From Serripes groenlandicus (Eukaryota > Mollusca > Bivalvia > Cardiida > Cardiidae): DNA of 64,000 nt. The notes beneath the pieces were generated by a model that was given only the letters and a program-made list of their open reading frames with translations, made no database searches and was not told the DNA's origin. The stretch covers positions 118,180,849 through 118,244,848 of the forward strand of contig JASEVX010000003.1 in NCBI GenBank assembly GCA_031761405.1, given 5' to 3'. The translations under genes were made by a program, and so were the position numbers. Each line of letters opens with the position of its first letter. Position 1 is the stretch's first letter. Of the stretch, positions 1 through 10,529 are shown in pieces.

Positions 1-740
1 TATCTGTTATGAACCCAAGCTTAACTGAGCTTTGGTAAGGTAGTTACATTATGTATTAACAAATATTTAAATTGTAATACAAGATACAGGGAGACAATAT
101 ATTTTGCGTAGGATTATTAGTTTCCGCTTTTCAATTTCGCTGTCTATATTGTAAAGACAAGCATATACTCAGCTATGTCCGATCGGATTCTAACTGAAAG
201 TCCTTGAATCTTCTTTGCAACGAATGTTGTGATCAGTTTTTGTTGTTATATTCCAAAGCTCTGATCCGTACACAAGTGTTGGTCGGGGTATTTTAGAGTA
301 CAGATTGGCGGAAACCAGTGGGTTTACACCTTGGGGATGAAGACCCTCCCTGATCAACCATGGCAAAATGAGAGTTGCGGGCTTTTTTTATTCGTTTTTT
401 TATACGGACCGATAATTTCATACTGGAATCATGGGTTATACCCAAACGCACAATTATTTTCACCTGTGTCAGAAACTGCTCTCCATACATTATACCTGCG
501 GTGGATTCATTACCTTTCTTACCGAAAACGAAAACGTTTGATTAGCTTACGTTTATCTAAAATCTCAATGTTTTGCAATACCGGTAGACAATATCAAGCA
601 TTTTCTGTCTGTAACAGTAGGGGGCGGGTGGCCACAAGAGATATGTCGTCAGCGAATGAAGGATTACTAACAGCTATGGACATGACCTCAGTGTCTAGGG
701 TACTGCCTTGTAATGTCGGTACAAGCTCATTGACATAATT
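1..740 (-). pseudogene. LINE-A, reverse transcriptase C-terminal part, decayed
   Basis: Reading the minus strand gives the C-terminal half of a non-LTR reverse transcriptase broken by frameshifts. The catalytic FADD motif (RT motif C) is at 645-656, in the context SFADDISLVATRP. Further along are RLGITHDSS, a basic stretch, and LVYGSELWN near 230-300, typical of the thumb region that follows the RT core in LINE proteins. Stops and frame changes show that it is dead. It reads as a continuation of the pre-RT and RT-start fragments at 988-1,680, with RT motifs A and B missing between. The family is recognised from motif order only; the clade is not assigned. Confidence 0.72.
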
Positions 741-854
741 ATACTAGGTATACACTTGTGGACATAAACCCTCCCTGGCGTACGCATTGTACTACGGTAA
801 ACGTAATAGTCGTTTGTTTAAGACTAGGAGGCTTGTACAGTCCTAAGAAGTTAA

Positions 855-987
855 TCCACTAGTCCCATTCGGCCAAGTTAACCCAGTAATCCCATTCGGC
901 TGAGTTTACCCAATTGTCCCATTCGGCCGAGTTTACCCACTAGTCCCATTCGGCCGAGTTTACCCAGTAGTCCCATTCGGCCGAGTT
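855..987. repeat. 27-bp minisatellite, five copies, inside LINE-A
   Basis: The core TCCCATTCGGC recurs at 863, 890, 917, 944 and 971, a constant 27-bp step. Because 27 is a multiple of three, the minus strand stays open and encodes a 9-residue repeat of the type KLGRMGLLG. It lies between two parts of the same LINE, so it expanded within or was inserted into the retrotransposon copy. Confidence 0.85.
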
Positions 988-1680
988 TTAGGAATAATGA
1001 CTTGCGTCTCATACTATCAAATGATGTAGTAATACAACTAAGCTGTTTCTGAAATCCATGTTGTTGGGAGCAGGGGAATACGATTTTAGCATTACCCTTG
1101 AATATTGGTACAAGTATGAATGTTTGACATTGCTTTGTCACTGTCTCATGTTAAATAATTGAGTTAAACAATAGCTCGTATTAAGGATTGACCTGCATGT
1201 ATTACATGCTCATTGTGGATACCATCAATGCCTGGGGATTTGCCATTAATAAGTGTTTTGATAGCTTGCTCAACTTCTTCTATATCAAAGTATCGTGTGA
1301 CTTTTTCGGACTTTCAGTACTGTTGTTATACCGTTTAAGTTCTTTGCACAAGTGCTCGTTAAAAGTGTCGTCAATGTACGCTTACTCAAATACCTGGGCG
1401 AAGTATTCTCTGAATCCATTGGGTACTTCAGCGTGTTCGAAGATTTCCGATCACTAATTCTGAGCAGATACTAAACTTCTTCCCGCTTTTCCGGCGTAGA
1501 GTGTTTTATAGTCGAGATCCGCTGCTTCATTAATTTGACCATAAACCGAGTTTTCATGCATTTCACGGGCGCGTCTCTCGGTCCTTCGAAATTCTGTTTA
1601 GCCGCTTTGTACGCTATAAATGAAGGTGACCAGTCTTTTGGTTTACCCAGTTTAAACCAAGCATTTTTGTCTTCCATGTT
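988..1680 (-). pseudogene. LINE-A, pre-RT region and start of reverse transcriptase
   Basis: On the minus strand, 1,221-1,244 encodes GKSPGIDG, the conserved segment just before RT motif A in LINE proteins. Upstream of it (higher coordinates) are the residues usual for the endonuclease-RT linker, including FREYFAQVFE, and a stretch at 1,471-1,677 with KDWSPSFIAYKAAKQNF. At about 1,085-1,120 the minus strand reads LVPIFKGNAK, resembling the LxPIFKG motif of the RT fingers. Several frames are needed, so it is a pseudogene. It belongs to the same copy as 1-740. Confidence 0.65.
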
Positions 1681-1699
1681 GGTTATAAGTCACAGCCAA

Positions 1700-1765
1700 A
1701 CAATGCAGATTTCAGGTGAGACAGCTCGTGACGAGCTGACTCACCTGAATCTGTATTGTTTGCAA
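1700..1765. repeat. Near-perfect 57-bp palindrome
   Basis: The sequence from about 1,704 to 1,760 is nearly its own reverse complement, centred on AGCTCGTGACGAGCT. It resembles the hairpin found in the repeat copies near 2,010, 6,310 and 6,590 (a GATGAGAC/GTCTCATC stem), but here the arms are much better matched. Confidence 0.8.
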
Positions 1766-1907
1766 AAAGCTCAAGATTGCCTTTGGCGCTGAAAGAGATA
1801 TACACATTCATACTAGATCAAGCGTATGAACTGATCCAATGGAAAAGATGATGAATAATTCAGTTTTTAATTGTAAGACATGTTATTACTTACTTTAGAA
1901 ATGTAAT

Positions 1908-2097
1908 AAAAACTGAACCCTCGAAATGGATTCTTCCAAAGTTCATCACAGAAGGGACCAAATAACACATCGTGTCTTGTCACTACTCCGAATGGAAAGC
2001 AATGCAGATCCAGATGAGATATCTCGTTAGGAGCCGTCTCATATGAACCTACACTTATATCAAAGGCCTCAATTGCAGAATCCAGCAATGAAAGGAC
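1908..2097 (+). repeat. Dispersed hairpin repeat, copy 1
   Basis: This stretch (CTCGAAATGGATTC, then a GATGAGA/TCTCAT hairpin, then CCTACACT and CCAGCA) is the same family as the two tandem copies at 6,140-6,700. Between 2,100 and 2,520 nothing definite is seen; the minus strand there may be a decayed continuation of the reading at 2,527-2,740. Confidence 0.6.
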
Positions 2098-2526
2098 TCA
2101 AAAAAGCAAAACAACAACACCTTGTTTGCAACGGCCCAGACGAGCGCTTTATTGTTAGACAGGGCGACTCATATGCGCAAGCTTGAATGATATTTAATTG
2201 ATTCCGTATTTAATAAATTATACCTATTTCATCAATCGGCACGTGACATATGGGACAAAGGGAGCATGTCATTCACCATAATAAAATGTTGACAAAAAGA
2301 CCCAGAAAAGGCAATTGTGTACTTATTTTTAATTGAGACAATTTTAGAATATCGACTTTTCGGGGAAAGTGTTCGCCCTGAAAAGAACCGTTTTGTCTTG
2401 CTTTCTCGGAAAACGAGTTTGAAAGAGCATTCTCTGCAGTAACCGAGACTTTCCATGTGTACCGTTCTGGGGTTTTCCTCGGCATATCAGAAAGTACCCT
2501 TTCAACCCGGAACCTTTCCGTCCGCG

Positions 2527-2740
2527 TCAGTTGTACCCTGGACCGTAGACGTGTTTTAGGTTTGTTCTCAGAATCTCACAATTCTTAAATGCCAGCATTG
2601 AATTTACATAAAGTATTGTCTTTCGGGCTAATGGATTTTCGGCTATTCTGCACCAAAGGGCAGCCACCACAATCCGGACAGTCGGGTTGACTTCTCTTAT
2701 TTTCTTTACCAATTCGCGAAGGCTAGTGACATATATGATT
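2527..2740 (-). pseudogene. SGNH/GDSL-hydrolase-like remnant, element-derived
   Basis: The minus strand reads SLRELVKKIREVNP followed by TVRIVVAAL, an Asn (YVNSMLAF) and a short tail. This pattern, a helix ending in NP, a hydrophobic strand, then a segment with VN, is what I know from the SGNH-hydrolase-like domains carried by some invertebrate retroelements. The catalytic Ser and His blocks are not visible, so it is only a fragment. It ends at the 5' boundary of LINE-B, which probably inserted into it. Confidence 0.4.
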
Positions 2741-2765
2741 GCCTCATCAAACTTGTTTAAGAATA

Positions 2766-5432
2766 TAACTGATTTTAAAATCGGTGATAAAGATAACTCT
2801 GTACACTTTCCACTTCATTGTCAATTTTGTTTTAAATCTTTTGTAAATAACCAATGTGTTAATGATATTGAAGTTCAAATTTGCACACTTGGGAAAAGTA
2901 TAAATAGAAAGATGAGTTAAAAGACGATTTCTACGAACAATTTTGTATTAATTTCCGTTCTTTTAATGAAAAGGTCAGCTCCTGTAATGCACGATCTTTT
3001 AGTTCATATATCCCAGACTTTATTAGTGTTTTTAAAACTAGCGGTGATAATATGAAATCAAAGTCAAATGTTAAACATTACTGTTCAACCCAACCTTCGT
3101 GGTGGGATAGTGATTGTAATACTGCTAAAGTTGAAAAATCAAGAGCTTTACGACATTTTAGAATCACTAATACTAGAGAAGATTGTAACGTACAAAACAC
3201 AAAGAAATCGTTTTAAATCTATTTGTCTTATCAAAAAATCTTCATTAGCTAAGAAAAAACGTAGTGAGTTAGTAAGTTCGCGAAAGAATGCTAAGACATT
3301 TTGGAAAACATTAAAAGGTGATTGTAAAAATCGTGATAACGTTATAACACCTGACAAATGGTATGATTATTTCAAAAGTTTATTTTCTGTTAACGAAAAT
3401 AATAACAATGTGCATAATAATGATGATATTTTTCAACATACACCTTTTGATTCAAGCAGTTTAAATGTACCCATTTCAAATCAGGAAATAATTGATAGTA
3501 TACGTCATTTAAAATCTAATCGTTCTGGAGGCCCAGACGGTATTTGTATAGAAATGTATAAGTACATAATTAATGATATTTTGCCGTTTTTAAACCCACT
3601 CTTTAATGAAATATTCGATTCAGGTTCTTTTCCCGATACGTGGAGCGAAAGCATCATTACGCCACTACACAAAAAAGGTCCAGTAGATGACCCGAATAAT
3701 TATCGTGGCATCTCACTTATTGATTCATTATGTAAAATATTAAATATTTTCTCACATTTTAAGTAATAGGTTAACTAAATGGTGCGATACTTTTGATGTT
3801 ATTGATGAATCACAGGCAGGGTTTAGAAAAAAATATACAACCACAGATAATATATTTACGTTAATGGCGTTAGGGCAGAAGTATCTGTCAAAGAGTAAAG
3901 GTCGTTTTTACTGTATTTTTGTTGATTTTGCTAAAGCATTTGATAGTATTCAACACCAAAAACTGTGGAATGCTTTTGCAAGAAAAAATGTTGATGGAAA
4001 GTTCCTTTGCATTTTACAGTCTATGTATAGTAAATTAAAATCATGTGTTAAGGTTAACAATCGTTTAACTGAGTTTTCCCCATGTAATATAGGAACTAGG
4101 CAAGGCTGTATGGCCAGCCCTATAATTTTCTCTATGTTCATAAATGATTTAGTTACATTTTTACATTCTAAATGTGATCATGGTTTATTTGTGTCTGAAG
4201 ATATAAATGAGTTAATAGCCTTAATGTTTGCTGACGACGTCTCCAGTTTCTCTGATACTGTTGTACGTCTACAACGACAAATTAATTATATTGAACAGTT
4301 TTGTACATCTGTTAATATGAAAATTAATCTCGATAAAACAAAAATTGTTGTTTTTCGAAATGGAGGCATCGTCAAGCAAACAGAGAAATGGACTTATTGT
4401 GGGGATACTGTAGATATTGTTCAATTTTATAAATATTTAGGTGTTTATTTTACGCCCAAACTATTATGGTCAAAAACACAAGAAATGTTAGCATTGCAAG
4501 GTATTAAATCTGTTGCATGTATATTTAGATTCCAGCGTAAATTTGGACATTTAAATTCGGTAGATATGTTTAAAGTTTTTGATGCAATGGTTAAACCTAT
4601 ACTTTGTTATTGTTCTGAAATTTGGGGTTATAAATATGTTGAAAAAATCGAAAAAGTTCAAATAAATTTTTGTAAACAATATTGTAATATATCACAAAAC
4701 ACATCTGATATTTTAGCTTTAGGAGAATGTGGTAGATTACCTCTATGTATAACTTATATTCCAAATTGTATTAAGTTTTGGTTAAAAATATTACGTATGG
4801 AAAACCATAGATATCCTAAACAATGTTATAATATGCTAAAACAATTTGATGAGGCTGGTAGAAGAACTTGGGCTAGTAATATTAAAGAATTATTATTTAC
4901 GTACGGTTTTGGTTATGTTTGGATTAATCAAGAAGTTGGAAATGAATCAAACTTTATACAATTATTTAAGACACGCATTAAAGATTGTTATTTACAATGA
5001 TGGAAATCAGGTTTGAATGATTCATCCAAGGCATTACATTATAAACATTTTAAATCCCATCTTTACCCCGAACCATATTTAGATATTGATTTGTCCTATA
5101 TTTTAAGAAAAACTTTATCAAATTTTCGTTGCTCGAGCCATATTCTAATGATTGAAAAGGGCAGGCATTCATCAATAGACAGAGATTTAAGATTTTGTCC
5201 TTTATGTATAAAAAATAATATTTATGTAGTCGAAGAGGAGTTTCATTTTTTCTTTGAATGTAATGAATATGAAATGCTTAGACAAACTTTCTTTAAACCT
5301 AACTGGTTAAATAATAGATCTCTTAACATGTTTTACATAATTATAAGTTTAAAGGATGAAAAGAGTTTATTCAGTATTGCTCGATTCTTATTTAATGCAT
5401 TTGCAAGAAGAAAGGGAACTCTTGATTTATAA
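2766..5432 (+). pseudogene. LINE-B ORF2 remnant: endonuclease end, RT, zinc-finger tail
   Basis: After an endonuclease-like end (FKIGDKDNSVHFPL) and a PSWWDSDCNTAK segment near 3,090, the reverse transcriptase contains NRSGGPDGI (about 3,520-3,545), NYRGISLID (about 3,700), motif A FVDFAKAFDSI (about 3,918-3,950), motif B GTRQGCMASP (about 4,093-4,122) and motif C FADD (about 4,227-4,238). The C-terminal part has CPLC followed by HFFFEC, a CCHC-type pattern, near 5,195-5,262, and ends at 5,432. Three visible lesions inactivate it: a frameshift near 3,190, a one-base frameshift near 3,750, and an in-frame TGA at 4,998-5,000. The rest of the frame is open, so the copy is fairly young. Confidence 0.88.
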
Positions 5433-5733
5433 TATTAGAAATTTTACAAGAATTCGTAATTTGTATACACACTGTAGATAAGTTAAATTTGTTATGTAAA
5501 TATCATTGAATAATGCATTCAGTTAAATACGATACTGATATCTGTTTCAAACAATTCTTTTCAATATCAACTAAATATCTGTTACTATATTGAAATGCTT
5601 AAAAACTATACAACTTATTATGCTAAACTATAATTGTTTAATCTTAAACGCTTAAAAATGTATATGTTTATTTGAATACCACCAATATTTATTGTTTGCT
5701 TCACTGTATTTGATGTATTTACATGTTGTATTT

Positions 5734-5781
5734 TGGGCCGGAGGCCTTTATTACCAAATAAAATATGTCTATGTCTATGTC
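5734..5781 (+). other. LINE-B 3' end: GC stem-loop and hexamer tail
   Basis: A short GGCC-GGA-GGCC stem-loop (5,735-5,745) is followed by an AT linker and three exact TATGTC units at 5,764-5,781. Short stem-loops followed by simple 3' repeats instead of poly(A) are characteristic of several LINE clades, so this marks the true 3' boundary. Confidence 0.75.
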
Positions 5782-6021
5782 CGTGCTTGTTGCCGAGCTT
5801 GTTGAGCTTGGATAACTTATCTTGTCTATAAGTCCACATATTTCCCGCAACAAGTTGCCATGTGACTCCTGAATAACGTCTTTTACTCGGGCGTTCACCA
5901 AAGCGCTGATATCTTCTTCATCCATGGTTTCTCTGTCTAAACAGTCTAACGAGCGAAGTCTATCGTTGAACTGACAAACACGCCCTATAACTACCGTAGA
6001 TATACTCATACCCGAGCGCAC
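5782..6021 (-). pseudogene. Unrecognised coding-like remnant interrupted by LINE-B
   Basis: From 6,021 downwards the minus strand is open for about 80 codons with the character of a charged helical N-terminus (MDEEDISALVNARVKDVIQE and then a second helix). It resembles the start of a retroelement ORF1, but no zinc knuckle or other diagnostic motif is present. LINE-B ends exactly where this reading becomes meaningless. Function unknown. Confidence 0.25.
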
Positions 6022-6139
6022 ATCCCGTGCAACTACACTTCACAATAACCCTTTGTGTGTTTACCGTGTTAAGACAAGCATTCTTTGCTTTACTATGTAT
6101 CACAAAGTAAAGTAAATTGTCTGTTACAGAGAATTTAAA

Positions 6140-6780
6140 ATTATAAATACAGGACATGTACATAAAATCAGGTAATATGAAAAACTAGCATGAAAAACGA
6201 ATCAAAATCAGGTAAGCATGCAACACAATCATAAATGGTGCAGATCCACCTCTGCACCCCTGAAAAGAAAAGGATTCTTCCATGGCCTACATCAGAAGGG
6301 AAAGAAATGCAAATCCTGATGAGACATCTCATCACGAGCCGTCTCATCTGGACCCACACTGAACGCCTCCTACGATGCACCCAGCAGTGCAGCAAGGATC
6401 AACGTGCTATAGATGCAGGACATGTACAAAAGATAAGGTAAGTATGAAAGACAAGCATGTAAAACAAACTAAAATCAGGTAAGCATGAAAAACCATCCAA
6501 AATGGTGCAGATTAACCCTTACACCCCTGAACCTTCGAAATTGACTCTTCTATTGACCACATCATAATGGAAAAAAGTGCCAATCCTGATGAGACTTCTC
6601 ATTACGAGCCGTCTCATCTGGACCCACACTGATCTCGAAAGCCTTCACCGACGTTCCCAGCAGTGCAAGGACCAAGGTGCTATAAATGCAGGGCATGTAC
6701 ATAAGTCAAGTAAGCATAAACACAAACAAAAAAGAAATTGGGTATGCAACAAACCAAAATCAGGTAAGCATGAAAAAACA
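6140..6780 (+). repeat. About 270-bp tandem duplication, hairpin repeat copies 2 and 3
   Basis: The landmark GCAGGACATGTACA (or close variant) occurs at about 6,145, 6,416 and 6,687. Each full unit has TGGTGCAGAT, a CACCCCTGAA segment, a hairpin TCCTGATGAGAC/GTCTCATCTGGA, and CCAGCAGTGCA. From 6,780 to 7,085 I see nothing recognisable. Confidence 0.8.
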
Positions 6781-7084
6781 AACCAAGGGAAACAAAATTA
6801 GTTTTCTTAAAACAACAGTAATACAGTGATACGGAACGGGATATTGATCCGATCTCATCTGTTCCTTATACAGAAAACATTAACAGGCGCACCGCGTCAA
6901 TCCGACAATGCCCTCGCTGCTTAACACTACAGGTGTATGTTTATTTAACCCCACAAGTATTTTTTGGACTCTCCCACTCGAACCATATTTACACTCACTG
7001 ACAGATCGGACAACAGTGCAGGAAGGGTTCAGATCGCTCGTTACGAGCAATCTAAACTCTCTCTACACTGTTCCCAAAGAAAGT

Positions 7085-7875
7085 GTTTATGAAGACCTGT
7101 CATGATACTCTGCTTGGGGTCCCTTGGGTCAAGGTCGATGTTCAAGGTCGCTGTTACTGAAAATAGAAACACGGTTGAAACTGAATATCTTTAGTAAAGT
7201 TTGACATATTGTAACCAAAGGTGGTATGTAGAAAAGTGTATGGATACCTTTCATCGGATTGTGTTTGGGGCTCATATGGTCAAGGTCAAGGTCACTGTTT
7301 CTAAAAATAGAAAAACGGTTGAAACTGAGTATTTTGAAATACGGCCGACATATGGTAACCAAAGTTGGTATGTATAAATTGTTAATGAATACCTTTCATG
7401 GCACTGCGTTTGGGTCCCTTGGGTCAAGGTCGATGTTCAAAGTCGCTGTTACTGAAAATAAAAAACGGTTGAAACTGAATATCTTTAGTAAAGGCTGACA
7501 TATTGTAACCAACTGTGGTATGCAGAAAGAATTTGTGGACACCTTTCATGGGATTAGGATTGCGGTTTTGGCTCCTAGGGTCACGGTCAATGTGGCTGTT
7601 ACTAAAATAAAAACACGGTTGAAACTGAATATCTTACGTTTGACATAATTTAACCAAAGTTGGTAAGTAGAAAGAGTTTATGAAGACCTTTCATTGGAAT
7701 GCGTTTGGGACCCCTCGGGTCAAGGTCAAGATCGCTGTTACTTAACATAGAAAAAAGGTTAAAACTGAATATCTTTTGTTACGGTTGACATATTGTAACC
7801 AAATGGAGAACTTTCATGGGATTGCGTTTGAGGCCCCTAGGGTCAAGGTCAATGTTGTTGTTACTAAAAATAGAA
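7085..7875 (+). repeat. Tandem array, about 125-150-bp units with GGTCAAGGTCA
   Basis: Six divergent units begin near 7,104, 7,254, 7,398, 7,548, 7,692 and 7,817. Each carries TTTGGG..CC, a GGTCAAGGTC segment, GTTACTGAAAATAG, CGGTTGAAACTGAATATCTT and TGACATATTGTAACCAA. The array is cut at about 7,875 by another element and its next half-unit resumes near 9,457 (CGGTTGAAACTCGATTCTTTAGG). This is a dispersed element with a tandem core, not a gene. Confidence 0.85.
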
Positions 7876-8979
7876 CAAGAGCACAACCCGCGGGTGCCTG
7901 ACGCTCGTCTGATATTATCCTTTTACTGTTTATTTATTTTATATAAAAAATATTCAAATTCGGAAAGAATATTTACATATTATAATAACCGCACACAACT
8001 GCTATTTTTCAAGTGTTGAAACAAGATTAACTATGTGGAAATAAATACGTTCATATACATGATAAGGAAGATCTTCACGTTGGATGGCTGTCACAATCAG
8101 TCAAGATCATGAGCTGGGTTTTGTGTATCATGTATGCAATGGACAGGCAAATGATATTAATACATTAAGTCAACTTTAACTAAAGATATTGAATATATTA
8201 CTATTTTCCTATTTTTAGTAACTCTGATTTAAGATATTCATAATATGTCGAAGGACATTATGTTTTCATTGTTTAGGTAAAAATTGAAATCAATGTAACA
8301 AACAAGAATGATGCGTAATTAATGTCTCGCTGTCCCCTGCTTTGACTATTATCCATGCAAGATTAAAAGTAAAATAACAAAACTTTACCTTTTTTTTTTT
8401 AGATAAATGCAAAGTTCAAAAATACAAGAAATTCAAAAAAAAAAAATACAGGCGCAAAAATACAAGATTTTTTTTTTTGTTTTTTTTTTGAGCTAAACGC
8501 AAAATTCAAAAATAATATATTTGAGCTAAAAGCAAAGATCAAAGATACAAGAAATTAAAAAAAAAAAAAAAGAGAAAAAATACACAAGTTTTCCCCTGAA
8601 AGCTGTTTGATATGTTGAAGTACTTTATGATGAAAATTGAAATTATTCCAACAAAATATAAAGAAGCTATGTCCAATTCTCAAAATCCACCAAAAATCAA
8701 GTGTTTTACCCCCCCAAAAAGGTCACACTCAGCATCTTCAGCATATAATGTGAAGAAGGGTATTAGATGTAACTATATTCCAAATATGAAAGCCCTAGTA
8801 CCACTACTTATTGAGAAAAAAAAGAAAAAAAGAAACTTTAACGTTGAGCTAAACGCAAAGTTAAAAAATACAAGAAATGAAAAAGCAAAAAATCCAAATC
8901 TCAAAGTCAACCAAAAACCACCAAAATCATGTTTTTTACCCCAAAAAGAAGGTCAAACTCAGTATCTTTAGCATACAAT

Positions 8980-9229
8980 CATCCTCGGTACCCAGGCTAT
9001 TCATAAAATATATGATACCCTGGGCAAATTGGCTGTACAAATCTCGTACTCATGAATAATTTATCGGGTGAAATGCAGCCTTTTGATTGGCCGCATGACA
9101 CACACCGTTTGCGATACTAAAATTACAGTGTTGTTACGGAGGAAATCGTGGCGCATGCTTTACGAAATTTCGCTAGCCAATTTGCCCAGGGTATCATATA
9201 TTTTATGAATAGCCTGAGTACCGAGGATG
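8980..9229. mobile_element. 250-bp MITE with 55-bp TIRs and 9-bp target duplication
   Basis: The termini CATCCTCGG...CCGAGGATG extend into inverted repeats of about 55 bp with one visible mismatch. The element is flanked by GCATACAAT at 8,971-8,979 and again at 9,230-9,238. A related unit without the insertion lies at about 8,739 (GCATATAATGTGAAGAAGG), giving an internal empty-site comparison. Long TIRs with a 9-bp duplication fit Mutator-like elements. Confidence 0.9.
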
Positions 9230-9333
9230 GCATACAATGTGAAGAAGGGTATTAGATGAAGAAGTTTTCCAAGTTTCAAAGTATTTTATGTTTGATAGTT
9301 TCCATGTAAATGACCTAAACGCAACATTTAACC

Positions 9334-9405
9334 AACGCGGACGACGACGCGGACGACGACGCGGACGACGACGCGGACGACGACGCGGACGCGCGGACGA
9401 CGACG
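9334..9405 (+). repeat. 12-bp GC-rich microsatellite
   Basis: Tandem CGCGGACGACGA units. They give an Arg/Gly-rich open frame that I do not regard as a gene. Confidence 0.9.
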
Positions 9406-9559
9406 ACGATCAAGTGACGACAATAGCTCGTCTTTTTTTTCAAAAAATCAGACGAGCTAAAAACGGTTGAAACTCGATTCTTTAGGTACAGTTCATTTGT
9501 TATAACTAAACATGGTATGTAACTTTTATTAAAATTAGTGTTACTTTGTCTGTATTAGA

Positions 9560-10525
9560 TGTATATAACTACCACAAGGTAAACAAGAGCGCCAAATGTC
9601 ACAAAATACGCCCGTCCTATTTTTTTGAGACCAGGTATAGTGATAATTGGTTGTACGTCAGGCAAATATAGAGAGCGGACACTGTTGATATAGTTTTGGC
9701 CATTTCGAGAGATATAAGTGTGGAGTGACTAAGATAACGTGGTTAGTTATCGAACCTGACCAAGATAGTCTGCCTATCAACATATTGTCTAAATTGGTGA
9801 TGATAAAATACAATGACTCAAGTGATATGGCTGATTATAATACTTGTCCGAGCTATTATGCCCATACACATTCTGACTAAATTTGGTGATGATTGGATAG
9901 AAGCTTCAAAGGTTATTGATCGGACAATACTTATTTGAGGTAATTTCTATAATTAAAGGGCAATAACAAGTGGTGATTGGACTAAGGGTTTCTAAGGTTA
10001 TTAAGCAGACAAGATTAATTTAAGATAATTTCTATAATTAAATAACTCTAAAGTGACTATAGCGATTTGGCTAGTTTTTAAACTTATCCGAGATATTATA
10101 CCAATTCACATTTTGACAAAATTTTGTGATGATTTGACAAAGGCTTCTTAAGTCATAGGGCTGACAAGACCAATTTTAGGTAACTTCTATAATTAAAGGG
10201 CAATAACTCTTGATTGACTATAGCGATATGACTAGTTATTGTCCAAGATATTATGCCAATACACATTCTGATTAAATTTGGTGATGATTGGACAAAGGCT
10301 TCTAAAGTTATTTAGCTGACAAGACAAATTTTAGGTAGTTTCTAGAATTAAAGGACAATAACTCTTGATTGACTTAAACGACATGGCTAGTTATCGAACT
10401 TTTCCAAGATATTATGCCAGTACACATTCTGATAAAATTTGGTGATGATTGGACAAAGGCTTCTAAAGTTATTTAGCTGAGAAGATCAATTTTAGGTAAA
10501 TTCTATAATTAAAGGGCAATAAATC
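9560..10525 (+). repeat. Element with about 158-bp tandem units
   Basis: After a start-like AACAAGAGCGCCAAATGTCAC (about 9,582), units recur with landmarks near 9,843, 10,082, 10,240 and 10,400: CCRAGATATTATGCC, ATACACATTCTGA, TTTGGTGATGATTGGA, GGCTTCTAAAGTTATT and TTCTATAATTAAAGGGCAATAA. There is no open frame of note. Confidence 0.8.
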
Positions 10526-10529
10526 AGAG

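Larger units (their letters stand above)
2740..5781 (+). mobile_element. LINE-B, 5'-truncated non-LTR retrotransposon
   Basis: A plus-strand LINE that starts within the end of the endonuclease domain and runs through reverse transcriptase, a C-terminal Cys/His region, a 3' UTR (5,433-5,733) and a family-type tail. Truncation at 5' and an intact 3' end are the classic outcome of target-primed reverse transcription. The A+T-rich coding sequence differs in composition from the more GC-rich Tc1 remnants nearby. The general plan suits the CR1/L2/Jockey-like groups; a precise clade needs a phylogeny. Confidence 0.85.
7876..9456 (+). mobile_element. Insertion element splitting the tandem array
   Basis: The interrupted array defines the two ends. 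The left end reads AACAAGAGCACAACCCGCGG and the right end forms a hairpin with a perfect 9-bp stem, AGCTCGTCT/AGACGAGCT, at about 9,427-9,462. The interior is very A-rich and contains several degenerate copies of GAGCTAAACGCAAAGTTCAAAAATACAAG plus an AGCATACAATGTGAAGAAGG unit. No transposase is visible, so it would be non-autonomous. The terminal hairpin suggests a Helitron-like affinity, but this is inference. Confidence 0.55.

Noticed and set aside
6300..6640. Hammerhead ribozyme, because of CTGATGAG in a hairpin repeat
   Set aside because: The GAAA part of the catalytic core and a suitable third stem are not found at the expected place; the motif is explained by the GATGAGAC/GTCTCATC stem.
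9288..9470. Arg/Gly-rich open frame resembling an RNA-binding tail
   Set aside because: It is produced by the CGCGGACGACGA microsatellite; there is no gene context.
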